Below, one piece after another: positions 1 through 8,539 of a stretch of 64,000 bases of DNA. The notes beneath the pieces are model-generated. The model did no database searches and was not told where the DNA came from. It was given only the letters and a program-made list of their open reading frames with translations. Positions within the stretch are counted from its first letter, which is position 1. Every line of letters begins with the position of its first letter. The DNA is taken from NCBI RefSeq assembly GCF_900110435.1, contig NZ_FODT01000017.1:1-64000 (forward strand), given 5' to 3'. Source of the stretch: Rhodopseudomonas pseudopalustris (GTDB taxonomy: Bacteria > Pseudomonadota > Alphaproteobacteria > Rhizobiales > Xanthobacteraceae). The position numbers and the translations under genes are program-made.

Positions 1-78
1 GCAACCCGCTTCGAAAAGACCGCCCGAAACTTCCTCGCCGTCGTCACCCTCGCGGCCATCATCTTATGGATGCGATAA
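1..78 (+). CDS. IS5/IS427-type transposase, C-terminal end only
   Basis: The frame open from base 1 reads through 25 codons to a TAA at 76-78. The encoded tail (ATRFEKTARNFLAVV... ending LWMR) has the ATRF/YxKxAxNFLA pattern seen at the C-terminus of IS5-family (IS427 group) DDE transposases. The rest of the gene lies upstream of the window, so completeness cannot be judged. The stop is followed within about 20 bases by a CTAG and a dispersed palindromic repeat, which suggests the element ends there. Family assignment comes from a short tail and is moderate. Confidence 0.6.
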   Translation, partial: ATRFEKTARNFLAVVTLAAIILWMR

Positions 79-90
79 GTGTCCACACCA

Positions 91-134
91 CCTAGAGCTT
101 CCGCTCCGATTCAATCAGAACCGAAAAAGCTTTA
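91..134. repeat. dispersed palindromic repeat, partial copy
   Basis: This is a partial copy of the repeat seen more fully at 39911-40016, 47225-47330, 51511-51613 and 55449-55512. It has TAGAGCTT, a palindrome centred on GATTCAATC, then GAACCGA. It directly follows the transposase tail and overlaps the 3' end of the convergent UPF0114 gene. Confidence 0.6.
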
Positions 135-698
135 ATGCCCGGCCTTGTCGCCGCTGCCGTGGTCGCCGCTCCAGCGGTCGGACAGCGCCATCAGCAGGGT
201 CGAGACCACGAACACCAGATGGATGCCGACCAGCCAGCCGAGCCGGGTCGGATCGTAGCCGGCGTCGAGATTCATGAACGCCTTCAGCACCTGGATCGCC
301 GAGATCGCCACGATCGAGGCCAGCAGCTTCTGCTTGAGCCCGGCGAAGTCGACTTTCGTCATCCATTCCGGCCAGTCGGGATGATCGCGCGGATCGATCC
401 GTGAGACAAAGTTCTCGTAGCCGGAGAACACCACGATCAACACCAGATTGCCGGTCAGCGAGACGTCGATCAGGCTGAGCACGCCGAGGATGATGTCGGA
501 TTCCTTGGCGAGCGAGGCGTGCAGGATCAGTTCCGCGAGCAGCACCACGAATTTGTAGAGCAGCACCAGCAGACTGAGGACGAGACCGAAATAGAACGGC
601 GCCATCAGCCAGCGGCTGTTGAACAACAGCGTCTCGAAGCCGCGCTCGACGCGTTTGACCGGCGATGGGGATTTCGGCAGATCGGGCTGGTCGGTCAT
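132..698 (-). CDS. UPF0114 (YqhA) family membrane protein
   Basis: A 188-residue inner-membrane protein with about four hydrophobic segments (roughly residues 31-58, 70-92, 122-142 and 152-172). The N-terminal FETLLFNSRWLMAPFYFGL block, the SLIDxxLTGNLVLIVxFSGYENFVS block and the KQKLLASIVAISAI block are hallmarks of the YqhA/UPF0114 family. The biochemical function of this family is not established. The length is slightly above the E. coli protein (about 164) because of a charged cytoplasmic N-terminus and a short His/Gly tail. It starts at the ATG read from 696-698. It stands alone upstream of the asd gene, separated from it by an inverted-repeat element. Confidence 0.85.
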   Translation of the reverse strand: MTDQPDLPKSPSPVKRVERGFETLLFNSRWLMAPFYFGLVLSLLVLLYKFVVLLAELILHASLAKESDIILGVLSLIDVSLTGNLVLIVVFSGYENFVSRIDPRDHPDWPEWMTKVDFAGLKQKLLASIVAISAIQVLKAFMNLDAGYDPTRLGWLVGIHLVFVVSTLLMALSDRWSGDHGSGDKAGH

Positions 699-713
699 AT
701 CAAACCGTCAAAA

Positions 714-810
714 TGTAGGGCGGGCAAAGCCAAGCGTGCCCACGCGACCTGCAGAATTCAAGTCCCATGCAACCGAGTGGGCACGGCTTCGCGCCTTTGC
801 CCACCCTACA
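714..810. repeat. inverted-repeat element (GTAGGGCGGGCAAAG type)
   Basis: The outer arms, TGTAGGGCGGGCAAAGCC at 714-731 and GCCTTTGCCCACCCTACA at 793-810, are imperfect inverted repeats of each other. A second nested pair (CGTGCCCAC and GTGGGCACG) lies inside. It fills most of the gap between the UPF0114 gene and asd. This is the structure of a small non-coding palindromic element; similar ones are common in Bradyrhizobiaceae. Confidence 0.65.
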
Positions 811-837
811 GATGACGACGGACGACAGCGGCGGTGC

Positions 838-1872
838 TTACGCCGCTTTCTTCTTGGCGGTGATCAGCTTGCGGTTGATCAGCACTTCGGCGATCTGGAT
901 CGCGTTGAGCGCTGCGCCCTTGCGCAGATTGTCGGAGACGCACCACAGCACCAGACCGTTGTCGACCGTCGGATCGGTGCGGATGCGACTGATATAGGTG
1001 GCGTCCTCACCGGCGGCTTCATACGGCGTGACGTAGCCGCCGGGCTCGTGCTTGTCGATCACGAGGCAGCCCGGCGAGCGGCGCAGGATATCGCGCGCCT
1101 CGTCGGCGGTGATCGGGTTCTCGAACTCGATATTGACCGCTTCGGAATGGCCGACGAACACCGGCACCCGCACGCAGGTGGCGGAGAGCTTGATGGCGGG
1201 GTCGAGAATCTTCTTGGTCTCGACCATCATCTTCCACTCTTCCTTGGTGTAGCCATCCTCCATGAAGACGTCGATCTCGGGGATCACGTTGAACGCGATC
1301 CGCTTCGGGAACTTCTTATTCACCAGCTCCGAGTTGGTGTAGACGGCCTTGGTCTGCGAGAACAGCTCGTCCATCCCCTCTTTGCCGGCACCTGACACCG
1401 ACTGATAGGTCGACACCACGACGCGGGTGATCTTGGCGTGATCATGCAGCGGCTTCAGCGCCACTACGAGCTGAGCGGTCGAGCAGTTCGGATTGGCGAT
1501 GATGTTCTTCTTGGTGAAGCCCGCGGCGGCGGCGGCATTCACTTCCGGCACGATCAGCGGCACGTCCGGATCCATCCGCCAGGCGCTCGAATTGTCGATC
1601 ACCACTGCGCCCTGCGCGCCGATCTGCGGCGACCATTCCTTCGACACAGTGCCACCGGCCGACATCAGGCAGATGTCGACGTCGCTGAAGTCGTAGTGCT
1701 CCAGCGCCTTGCATTTCAGGGTCTTGTCGCCGTAGCTGACCTCGACGCCGATCGAGCGGCGCGACGCCAGCGCCACCACCTCGTCCGCCGGGAACTTGCG
1801 TTCGTCCAGAATGGCGAGCATTTCGCGCCCGACATTACCGGTCGCACCTACTACCGCGACTTTGTAACCCAT
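838..1872 (-). CDS. asd: aspartate-semialdehyde dehydrogenase
   Basis: This enzyme catalyses the NADPH-dependent reduction of L-4-aspartyl phosphate to aspartate semialdehyde, the branch point to lysine/diaminopimelate, threonine and methionine. The 344-residue protein opens with a Rossmann nucleotide loop (VGATGNVGREM, residues 8-18). The catalytic cysteine is in NPNCSTAQ (C130), the SVSGAGKEGMDEL loop follows, and RVPVFVGHSEAV supplies the substrate-binding Arg/His region near 237-248. Length and motifs match the short bacterial Asd class. It starts at the ATG read from 1870-1872, has no operon partner here, and is divergent from the gene at 2031. Confidence 0.97.
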   Translation of the reverse strand: MGYKVAVVGATGNVGREMLAILDERKFPADEVVALASRRSIGVEVSYGDKTLKCKALEHYDFSDVDICLMSAGGTVSKEWSPQIGAQGAVVIDNSSAWRMDPDVPLIVPEVNAAAAAGFTKKNIIANPNCSTAQLVVALKPLHDHAKITRVVVSTYQSVSGAGKEGMDELFSQTKAVYTNSELVNKKFPKRIAFNVIPEIDVFMEDGYTKEEWKMMVETKKILDPAIKLSATCVRVPVFVGHSEAVNIEFENPITADEARDILRRSPGCLVIDKHEPGGYVTPYEAAGEDATYISRIRTDPTVDNGLVLWCVSDNLRKGAALNAIQIAEVLINRKLITAKKKAA

Positions 1873-2030
1873 CGTTCACTCTCCGAAGGAATTTGCTCCG
1901 CCGCGGCACGCCGCAGCAAGGAGAAGTCAGCGCTTCTATGCGAGAAACGCCGCTGACACAACTTGATACCTGCCCGCGCTATCCCCGTCATTTCAGCCCT
2001 TCCGCGCGCCGCTTGCCCGGAGTCTTGCCG

Positions 2031-2849
2031 ATGCGATCGAACCCGGCCCTGCGGGCTAAGCCTCATCGGGGCCGGATCCACCCGGCCCTGCGCAGCTTCG
2101 CCGACGAATGCCGCGAGACCGTGGTGCGGCTGCTGGCCTATGTCGGGGCGCTGGCGCTGATCGGCCTGATCGTATTCTACGCCGCCAATCCCTTGACCGA
2201 CGCCGCGATCACCGCCGCCGCCGAACCGGCCGCGCGCGCCGGCTGGAGCGGCGCGATGCGATCGCATCCCGCCTTCGCGGTCAGCCAGATCGACCTGCCC
2301 GGCGCCACCGCGAGCACTGAAATCCTCCGGCATCCCGATGGCGGCCGCAAGGACATTCTGCGCTGGGCGCTTCCGGGGCAGCCGCCGGTTGCGGAAATCA
2401 CGCTCTACCGGCCCGGCAACGAGGCTCGAGCCGAGGTTCAGGGCTTGCCCGACATCGTCGCCGACATCGCTGCCCGGCTCGATCCCGGCGGCGGCGGCGC
2501 GGCCCAACCCGCCGGCCTGATCGACAGCAAATTCGGAACGGTGGCGCTGTTCGACCTCGGCGGTCGCGCAAACCGCTGCTTCGGCTTCTTCAAGCGGATC
2601 GACGAGGCGTCGCTGCGGATTTCCGGCTGGACCTGCCGGGGCGACAGCCTGCCGCAGCGCCGCGCCGCGGCCGGCTGCATGCTCGACCGGCTGGTGCTGC
2701 TGAGTGCCGGCGGCGACACCGCGCTCGCCGAAACTTTCGCCCGCGCCGAACTACGCCGCCAGGGCTGCAAGGACGGCCAGAGCCAGCAGGACGCCGGCGC
2801 CGACTGGGTGCTCGGCGCGCAGAATCCGCGACTCCGTGGCACATTCTGA
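2031..2849 (+). CDS. hypothetical single-pass membrane protein
   Basis: The protein has 272 residues if it starts at the ATG at 2031; the frame is open further upstream, but that part would overlap the asd promoter region. An arginine-rich cytoplasmic N-terminus is followed by one hydrophobic segment (about 32-52, RLLAYVGALALIGLIVFYAAN) and a long, probably periplasmic domain with four cysteines. The soluble part contains FGTVALFDLGGRANRCFGFFKR and ISGWTCRGD blocks and a LDRLVLLSAGGD stretch. I do not recognise a characterised family; it looks like a conserved hypothetical of Bradyrhizobiaceae. It could anchor an envelope complex, but nothing in the neighbours (asd and a small exported protein) says which. 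Confidence 0.65.
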   Translation: MRSNPALRAKPHRGRIHPALRSFADECRETVVRLLAYVGALALIGLIVFYAANPLTDAAITAAAEPAARAGWSGAMRSHPAFAVSQIDLPGATASTEILRHPDGGRKDILRWALPGQPPVAEITLYRPGNEARAEVQGLPDIVADIAARLDPGGGGAAQPAGLIDSKFGTVALFDLGGRANRCFGFFKRIDEASLRISGWTCRGDSLPQRRAAAGCMLDRLVLLSAGGDTALAETFARAELRRQGCKDGQSQQDAGADWVLGAQNPRLRGTF

Positions 2850-3013
2850 CGGCGATTCGCGCGAGCCGTTCAAGGCGCTTGATTCCATGCAACATTTTGG
2901 CAAGCCCGGGATTGCATTATTGCGCGCGGTGTTGCCTGTTTGACCTTGTGGCGCGGCTGCGGCGACGGCTACAAAGAGGTGAAATCCGCAATGCGCCTGC
3001 CGATGAGGACCCG

Positions 3014-3394
3014 ATGACCTTGAAATTCCCTGCCGCCAGAACGTTTGCGGTGCTGCTCGCGTCGGCGGCCGTGGTCGCGATCGGCCTCGACACCGCGAAT
3101 GCGCAGCAGCAGCCCACCAAGCGCGTCTACCAGACCAACGATCAGGCTCGTTACGGCGCCCGCGGCCCGAACGCCTCGTATCAGGCTGGCCCGCGCACCC
3201 GCGTCTACGTGACCAAGCGCTCCTGGCTCGACGCCGGCACCGAAGTTCTGCCGGGCGACCGCAAGTTCACCGACTACGCCTTCCCGCCGGGCACATCGTT
3301 CTCCCGACAGAACGGCCAGCGCACGATCGACCGCGCTCCGCTCAACCCGGCTTCCGACCTCGGAGGCTATCCGGAGCGTTTCCCGCTGTACTGA
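3014..3394 (+). CDS. small exported protein of unknown function
   Basis: A 126-residue protein with a clear Sec signal peptide (hydrophobic core at residues 9-24, probable cleavage after ANA at 30). The mature part is about 96 residues, rich in Arg, Tyr, Pro and Gly (QTNDQARYGARGP, RVYVTKRSWLDAGTEVLPGDRKF), and lacks cysteines. The repeated Arg/Tyr pattern is typical of small periplasmic proteins conserved in Rhizobiales, but I cannot name the family. The ATG at 3014 was chosen because it gives the signal peptide; the frame is open upstream without one. A strong hairpin terminator follows, so it is probably a single-gene transcript. Confidence 0.7.
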   Translation: MTLKFPAARTFAVLLASAAVVAIGLDTANAQQQPTKRVYQTNDQARYGARGPNASYQAGPRTRVYVTKRSWLDAGTEVLPGDRKFTDYAFPPGTSFSRQNGQRTIDRAPLNPASDLGGYPERFPLY

Positions 3395-3421
3395 GCAGCG
3401 AAAGCGTCCATCCCTTACGAA

Positions 3422-3454
3422 AATGCCCGGCCAAAGCCGGGCATTTTTTGTTTT
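3422..3454 (+). terminator. rho-independent terminator
   Basis: A 10-bp GC-rich stem (AATGCCCGGC / GCCGGGCATT) with a CAAA loop is followed by TTTTGTTTT. It lies 30 bases after the small exported protein. Confidence 0.85.
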
Positions 3455-3470
3455 GCTCGTCTTCCTCAGA

Positions 3471-3525
3471 GCCTGCCCCGGACTTGATCCGGGGGTGGGT
3501 GTCTGGCGCGCCTCCAAGGATGACG
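3471..3525. repeat. short palindromic intergenic repeat
   Basis: CCCCGGACTTGATCCGGGG forms a perfect hairpin, followed by GGGTGTCTGGCGCGCCTCC and AAGGATGACG. It is similar to the GATGAC-flanked palindromes at 4707-4780 and 61033-61146. Confidence 0.55.
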
Positions 3526-3565
3526 CGGAAGGTGTTCGCGGCGGGGAGGAAATCAGCCCCGTCGC

Positions 3566-4678
3566 TTACCCGTGCAGCGCCTGCAGCTCCTGCACGATGG
3601 CTTCGCCCATCTGGCTGGTCGAGACCACGGTCGAGCCGTCCGACTTGATGTCGGCGGTGCGCAGGCCCTTGGCCAGCACGGCGGCGATGGCTTCATCGAG
3701 CTTGTCGGCGAGATCGCCCATCTCGAGCGAATAGCGCAGCGCCATCCCGAACGAGGCGAGCATCGCCACCGGATTGGCCATGCCCTTGCCGGCGATATCG
3801 GGTGCCGAGCCGTGCACCGGCTCGTACATCGCCTTGCGCTTGCCGGTCTTGCTGTCGACTTCGCCGAGCGAGGCCGACGGCAACATCCCGAGCGAGCCGG
3901 TCAGCATCGCGGCGATGTCGGACAGCATGTCGCCGAACAGATTGTCGGTGACGATGACGTCGAACTGCTTCGGCCACTTCACCAGATTCATGCCGCCGGA
4001 ATCGGCGAGCTGGTGCTCGAGCTGAACGTCCTTGTATTCGCGCTGATGCACCTGGGTGATCACCTCGTTCCAGAGCACGCCCGTCTTCATGACGTTGCGC
4101 TTCTCCATCGAGGTGACCTTGTTGCGGCGCTTGCGGGCCAGGTCGAAGGCGACGCGGCCGATCCGCTCGATTTCGTAGGTGTCGTAGATCTGGGTGTCGA
4201 TCGCGCGCTTCTGGCCGCCTCCGAGATCGGTGATGGTCTTCGGCTCGCCGAAATACACGCCGCCGGTGAGCTCGCGCACGATCATGATGTCGAGGCCTTC
4301 GACCACCTCGGGCTTCAGGCTGGAGGCGGAGGCGAGCGCCGGGTAGCACACCGCGGGACGCAGATTGGCGAACAGCGCCAGATCCTTGCGCAGCCGCAGC
4401 AGGCCGGCCTCGGGCCGCGCGTCATACGGCACCGCGTCCCATTTCGGCCCGCCGACGGCGCCGAAGATCACCGCGTCGCAGGCCTGCGCCTTCGCCATGG
4501 TGGCGTCGGTGATCGCGACCTTGTCGGCGTCATAGGCGGCGCCGCCGACCAGGCCGTGCTCGGTCTCGAAGCTGGCGATGCCGGCCTTGTTGAGCCAGTC
4601 GATCAACCGGCTCACCTCGGCCATCACTTCGGTGCCGATGCCGTCGCCGGGGAGAAGCAGCAGTTTATGCGTCGCCAT
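3566..4678 (-). CDS. leuB: 3-isopropylmalate dehydrogenase
   Basis: This enzyme catalyses the NAD-dependent oxidative decarboxylation of 3-isopropylmalate in leucine synthesis. The 370-residue protein begins with the [14 protein letters not shown] motif of beta-decarboxylating dehydrogenases. It carries the substrate-binding [13 protein letters not shown] loop, the [10 protein letters not shown] region, the metal-binding [17 protein letters not shown] block and the nucleotide-binding [18 protein letters not shown] loop. Length matches LeuB (about 360-370). It starts at the ATG read from 4676-4678. The usual leuCD partners are not adjacent here. Two palindromic repeats flank the gene. Confidence 0.97.
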   Translation of the reverse strand: MATHKLLLLPGDGIGTEVMAEVSRLIDWLNKAGIASFETEHGLVGGAAYDADKVAITDATMAKAQACDAVIFGAVGGPKWDAVPYDARPEAGLLRLRKDLALFANLRPAVCYPALASASSLKPEVVEGLDIMIVRELTGGVYFGEPKTITDLGGGQKRAIDTQIYDTYEIERIGRVAFDLARKRRNKVTSMEKRNVMKTGVLWNEVITQVHQREYKDVQLEHQLADSGGMNLVKWPKQFDVIVTDNLFGDMLSDIAAMLTGSLGMLPSASLGEVDSKTGKRKAMYEPVHGSAPDIAGKGMANPVAMLASFGMALRYSLEMGDLADKLDEAIAAVLAKGLRTADIKSDGSTVVSTSQMGEAIVQELQALHG

Positions 4679-4706
4679 GATTGGAGGTCCTCAGATCTTA
4701 CAGACC

Positions 4707-4780
4707 GTCATTGCCGGGCTTGACCCGGCAATCCAGCTCTTTCGAAGGCGATGGATGCCCGGGTCAGGCCCGGGCATGAC
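4707..4780. repeat. paired palindromic repeat (GTCATTGCCGGG type)
   Basis: Two hairpins (CCGGGCTTGACCCGG and CCCGGGTCAGGCCCGGG) are bracketed by GTCATTGC and GCATGAC. The element separates divergently read leuB and the MFS gene. A near copy is at 61033-61146. Confidence 0.65.
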
Positions 4781-4903
4781 TGGCCGGAAAATGGAAAGCG
4801 GCCGAGTGCTAAAGCGCCGTTGCCGGATTGGCAAGACAGTGTTGCGGCGGGCTGTGTTGCCCAAACGGCGCAAGGGCTGCCACAATGGCGGCGGGAGAAA
4901 CGC

Positions 4904-6088
4904 TTGACCCTGCTCGACCGCACCGAGGCGCCGGTCCATCCCGCGCGCCTGATCCTGATCCTGTCGCTCGCCCCCACAGTGGGACTTGGGATCGGCCGCT
5001 TCGCCTATTCGCTGCTGCTGCCCGACATGCGGGACAGCCTGCAATGGTCGTATTCGGCCGCCGGCTTCATGAACACCATCAATGCCGCCGGCTATCTCGC
5101 CGGCGCGCTGATCACCTCGCAGCTGGTTCGGCGTTACGGATTGTCGGCGATCGTGCGGGTCGGAACGCTCGGCTGCGTGCTGTCGCTGGCGCTGTGTGCG
5201 CTGTCGGGCAATTTCGTGCTGCTGTCGGCGGCGCGGCTGATCGCCGGGATCGGCGCGGCGCTGGCTTTCGTCGCCGGCGGAGCGCTGGCGACCACGATCG
5301 CGCAGTCGCAGCCACAGCGCTCGGCGTTTCTGCTCAGCCTGTTCTATGCCGGCCCCGGCCTCGGCATCCTGTCGTCGGGGCTGATCACCCCGTTTCTGTT
5401 GCAGGCGGCGGGCCCCGGCTCGTGGTGGATCGGCTGGCTGGTGATGGCGGCGCTGTCGGCCGTGATGACGCTGCCGCTTCTGCTCGCGCCGCTCGACAGC
5501 CATGCCAGCATGAGCGGCGGACCGGCGACGACATTCTCGATCCGGCCGGTGCTGATCTATCTGGTCGGCTATTTCATGTTCGGCGCCGGCTACATCGCCT
5601 ACATGACCTTCATGATCGCCTATGTGCGCGACGCTGGCGGCGGACCGGCGGCGCAGAGCGCGTTCTGGTGCCTGATCGGGGCGAGCGCCTTCGTCACCCC
5701 GTGGGTGTGGCGCCGGATCATGGCGCTCGACCGCGGCGGGGTGTCGACCACGATCATCCTCGCCGTCAACGCGCTCGGCGCGGCGCTGCCGCTGTTCGGA
5801 CTGTCGCCGCTGATCCTGGCGATCTCGGCGCTGGTGTTCGGCGTGTCGTTCTTCGCCGTGGTGGCGTCGACCACCGCCTTCGTCCGCTTCAACTATGCGC
5901 AGGCGGCGTGGCCGAGCGCGATCGCCGCGATGACGATTGCGTTCGGGATCGGCCAGACGCTCGGCCCCCTTGCGGTCGGCGCCATCACCGACGCGGTCGG
6001 CAGCCTGTCCTCGGCGCTCGCCGTCTCCGCCGCCACACTGGCGCTCGGCGCGCTGCTGTCGGGATTCCAGCGGCCGTTGAAACGGTAG
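4904..6088 (+). CDS. MFS transporter, YbfB/YjiJ type
   Basis: A hydrophobic protein of about 394 residues with the spacing of 12 transmembrane helices. The first helix contains the LAPTVGLGIGRFAYSLLLPDM signature of the YbfB/YjiJ (MFS_4) family, and the MRDSLQWSYSAAGFMNTINAAGYLAGAL block is also typical. The substrate is unknown for this family. A TTG at 4904 is the preferred start because GGGAGA sits about 5 bases upstream and the next codons lead directly into the family start. An ATG at 4751 would place translated repeat sequence in front of it. It is followed by an intergenic repeat, so it is likely monocistronic. Confidence 0.8.
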   Translation: MTLLDRTEAPVHPARLILILSLAPTVGLGIGRFAYSLLLPDMRDSLQWSYSAAGFMNTINAAGYLAGALITSQLVRRYGLSAIVRVGTLGCVLSLALCALSGNFVLLSAARLIAGIGAALAFVAGGALATTIAQSQPQRSAFLLSLFYAGPGLGILSSGLITPFLLQAAGPGSWWIGWLVMAALSAVMTLPLLLAPLDSHASMSGGPATTFSIRPVLIYLVGYFMFGAGYIAYMTFMIAYVRDAGGGPAAQSAFWCLIGASAFVTPWVWRRIMALDRGGVSTTIILAVNALGAALPLFGLSPLILAISALVFGVSFFAVVASTTAFVRFNYAQAAWPSAIAAMTIAFGIGQTLGPLAVGAITDAVGSLSSALAVSAATLALGALLSGFQRPLKR

Positions 6089-6093
6089 AGCAC

Positions 6094-6205
6094 GTCATTC
6101 CGGGGCGCTCGCGATAGCGAGCGAGCCCGGAATCTCGAGGTGATGAGCGCGGCAGAACAGCTCGGGATTCCGGGTTCACGCGCGTTGCGCGTGCCCCGGA
6201 ATGAC
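6094..6205. repeat. paired palindromic repeat (GTCATTCCGGGG type)
   Basis: The element starts GTCATTCCGGGGCGC and ends CCCCGGAATGAC, an inverted pair. Internal hairpins lie at GCTCGCGATAGCGAGC and GCGCGTTGCGCGTGCC. Near copies are at 11995-12112 and 17294-17390. It lies between the convergent MFS and sodC genes. Confidence 0.75.
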
Positions 6206-6220
6206 CGCGAGAAGGTCGAC

Positions 6221-6739
6221 CTACTTCACCTCTTCGATCACGCCGCAGACGATGCGGTCGCCGGCGTTGCCGGCAGGATCGGACTTGTAGTCATCGGCCT
6301 TGGCGTGGATCACCAGCGCCGTGCCTTCCGGCTTGAACACCGAATTCGGCTTGCCCTTGTCGAGCGTCACCGCCTCGTTGACGACGTCGATGTCGAGCCG
6401 GCCCGAATCCGGGATGGTCAGGTTCGGCATGTCGCCCGCATGGGCGCCGTCCGGCGCCATCTTGCCGTGCTTCTTGTTGTCCGGATTGAAATGCCCGCCC
6501 GCGGAGGTGAACGGCGGCTCGCATTTCCCGACAGCGTGGACGTGGAAGGCTTTCTCGCCCGGCGGCAGCCCCTTCAGCGACAGCTTGATGGTGACGCCCT
6601 TCGACCCCTGGGTCAGCGTGGCGATACCGACGTCGGCGCCTTCGGCATTCTTCATCGACGCCTTGGCGGTCTCGGCGGCAAACGCGGTGGTGGAGAGCGC
6701 CAGCAATGCGGCGGCGGTGAGCATGGAGCGGACGATCAT
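6221..6739 (-). CDS. sodC: Cu/Zn superoxide dismutase, periplasmic
   Basis: Dismutates superoxide in the periplasm. The 172-residue precursor has a signal peptide (residues 1-22, cleavage near AFA). All expected metal ligands are visible: H66 and H68 in FHVHAVG, H83 bridging, H91, H100 and D103 in the zinc loop (HAGDMPNL), and H145 in LVIHAKADD. C73 and C165 are placed to form the conserved disulfide. The ATG read from 6737-6739 is preferred because it gives the signal peptide and has GGAGG upstream; the frame is open further 5'. It is probably a single-gene unit. Confidence 0.93.
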   Translation of the reverse strand: MIVRSMLTAAALLALSTTAFAAETAKASMKNAEGADVGIATLTQGSKGVTIKLSLKGLPPGEKAFHVHAVGKCEPPFTSAGGHFNPDNKKHGKMAPDGAHAGDMPNLTIPDSGRLDIDVVNEAVTLDKGKPNSVFKPEGTALVIHAKADDYKSDPAGNAGDRIVCGVIEEVK

Positions 6740-6888
6740 TCGGGGCCTCCCTGATGCGGCAGTGTCATACGAAATGGCCGCTCCGGAGCATCTAGGAACG
6801 GCCTCTCCGGCGGACAACGGCGTCTCCGCGGCGAAGTTGCAGCGGCAAACCGTCCTGTCCGCGTAGACCGGTCCCCCTTCGTGGAAAA

Positions 6889-7668
6889 TCAGCTGCCGCT
6901 GAACGAGTTGTAGCCCTGGTCTTCCCAATAGCCGCCTTTGTAGTCGTTGGTGACTTCCATCGCGACGACGTATTTCGGGTTCTTGAAGCCGAGCTTGGTC
7001 GGGATCCGGATCTTCATCGGATAGCCATAGGCGCGCGGCAGCACCTGGCCGTCATATTTGAGGGTCATCTGGGTCTGCGGGTGCAGCGCGGTCGGCATGT
7101 CGATCGGCGAGGTGTAGTCGTCGGCGCAGCGGAACCAGACATATTTCGCGCGGGTGTCGGCGCCGACCAGCTTGAGGAAATCGCTCAGCCGCACGCCGCT
7201 CCACGAGCCGATCGCACTCCAGCCCTCGACGCAGATGTGGCGGGTGATCTGCTTGACCTCGGGCAGTGCGCCGAGTTCGTCGAGCGTCCAGCTCTTTTTG
7301 TTGTCGACCAGCCCCGCGACTTCGAGCTTCCATTCCTTGCCGTCGATATCGGGCGCCTCGTCGAGCGAGTAGAATGCGTTGAACGGGAACGGCCGGGTGA
7401 TGTCCTTTTCGCTGTAGGTCGGCGCCAGCGTGTTCGGATTGAAGATCGCGGCCTGCACCGCATCGTTGAATTTCGAGACCTTGACGAGCAGATTCTCCGC
7501 CGACATGCCGTCGACGACGTCGCAGCCGGTCAGCAGCGTCAGCGCGCCGAGGCTGGCGCCGCCGGCGAGGAAGCGCCGCCGCGTCGGATCAGGCATCAGT
7601 TTGGCGGCGTCCTTGACCAGCAACGTCTTGTCGACGCCGGGGATCAGCAGGGATTTGATACGCAGCAT
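6889..7668 (-). CDS. Tat-exported sulfite-oxidase-type molybdopterin oxidoreductase
   Basis: A 259-residue protein of the sulfite oxidase/MsrP fold. It has a twin-arginine signal (TRRRFLAGG, residues 29-37) followed by a hydrophobic stretch ending LLTGC (C49), so it may be a lipoprotein. The molybdenum-ligating cysteine is in HICVEGWS (C146), followed by SWSGVRLSDFL. Downstream, FRCADDYTSPIDM and RAYGYPMKIRIP are typical cofactor-domain blocks. MsrP repairs periplasmic methionine sulfoxide, but here the partner is a b561-type cytochrome rather than MsrQ, so the substrate is open. The start codon lies 2 bases after the stop of the cytochrome gene, with GGGAGA as ribosome site. Confidence 0.85.
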   Translation of the reverse strand: MLRIKSLLIPGVDKTLLVKDAAKLMPDPTRRRFLAGGASLGALTLLTGCDVVDGMSAENLLVKVSKFNDAVQAAIFNPNTLAPTYSEKDITRPFPFNAFYSLDEAPDIDGKEWKLEVAGLVDNKKSWTLDELGALPEVKQITRHICVEGWSAIGSWSGVRLSDFLKLVGADTRAKYVWFRCADDYTSPIDMPTALHPQTQMTLKYDGQVLPRAYGYPMKIRIPTKLGFKNPKYVVAMEVTNDYKGGYWEDQGYNSFSGS

Positions 7669-7670
7669 GA

Positions 7671-8315
7671 TTATCTCCCGATGATCATCGCGCGAAGGCT
7701 CTTCGGCACCAGCACCGCCAGCGCGATATGGACGATCAGGAACGCCACGATCGAAGCCATCGCAAAGAAATGCACGTAGCGCGCGGTGTCGTAGCCGCCG
7801 AACACCGCCGTGAGCAGCTGGAACTGCACCGGCTTCCAGATCGACAGGCCGGAGAGCACAACGACGATGCCGACCAGGATGATCCCGGCGTAGAGCAGCT
7901 TCTGGACGTAGTTGTAGGTGGTGAGATCGCGGTGCGACAGCCGGAAGGTCGCGGCCTTGGCGAGATCGGAGGCGACGCCCGACGGCGTGATCGGCAACAG
8001 CTTGCGGCGAAACCGACCGGTTGCGAGACCGACGACGAGATACAACAGGCCGTTGATCATCAGCACCCACATCGCCGCGAAGTGCCACAACAGCCCGCCG
8101 CCGAGCCAGCCGCCCAGCGTGACGCTGCGCGAAAACTGAAAGTCGAACAACGGCGAGGCGTTGTAGATCTGCCAGCCGGACATGATCATCACGATCATCG
8201 CGACCGCGTTGATCCAGTGCATGATCCGCACCCAGGCCGGCTGGATCACTTTGCGCACAGTCTCCTCGCCGGCTTGTCCGGCGTTGGCCTGTTCGCTGAC
8301 TGTCATGCTCGACAT
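7671..8315 (-). CDS. cytochrome b561-type membrane subunit
   Basis: A 214-residue integral membrane cytochrome with about four helices. WVRIMHWINAVAMIVMIMSGWQIY is the first heme-binding helix of the b561/Ni-hydrogenase cytochrome b family. The histidine in LLWHFAAMWVL and the late pair in RYVHFFAMASIVAFLIVHIALAVL are likely heme ligands. It is immediately upstream of the exported molybdoenzyme and translationally close to it, so it probably passes quinol-pool electrons to, or takes them from, that enzyme at the periplasmic face. It starts at the ATG read from 8313-8315. Confidence 0.85.
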   Translation of the reverse strand: MSSMTVSEQANAGQAGEETVRKVIQPAWVRIMHWINAVAMIVMIMSGWQIYNASPLFDFQFSRSVTLGGWLGGGLLWHFAAMWVLMINGLLYLVVGLATGRFRRKLLPITPSGVASDLAKAATFRLSHRDLTTYNYVQKLLYAGIILVGIVVVLSGLSIWKPVQFQLLTAVFGGYDTARYVHFFAMASIVAFLIVHIALAVLVPKSLRAMIIGR

Positions 8316-8471
8316 CGGTGGACATCCTGAAGCGATTCGTCGTGAAGGCGGCTGCCTTCGACGTTACGCATCATAACCCCGCCCCGTTACGCCCGCTTCC
8401 GTTTCGTCGCTGGATCGGAACGGCAATCCCGATCACGAAAGCGCGAGCCGGTTTCCCGGCCCGCGCCCTCG

Positions 8472-8498
8472 TGAGGCGGCGTGATGGTCGCCGCCTCA
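8472..8498. other. hairpin downstream of the fasciclin gene
   Basis: A 9-bp stem (TGAGGCGGC / GCCGCCTCA) with a 9-base loop. There is no clear T-tract on either strand, so it may be a weak terminator or only an mRNA end structure. Confidence 0.4.
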
Positions 8499-8539
8499 TC
8501 CGCCGCCGTGGGGGACGATCGAAACGGCGGATGTGATCA

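Noticed and set aside
6889-8325. Single 478-codon frame covering both the cytochrome and the molybdoenzyme
   Set aside because: The 5' half is an out-of-frame reading of the b561 gene; the b561 protein is in another frame with clear helices, and the molybdoenzyme has its own ATG and ribosome site.
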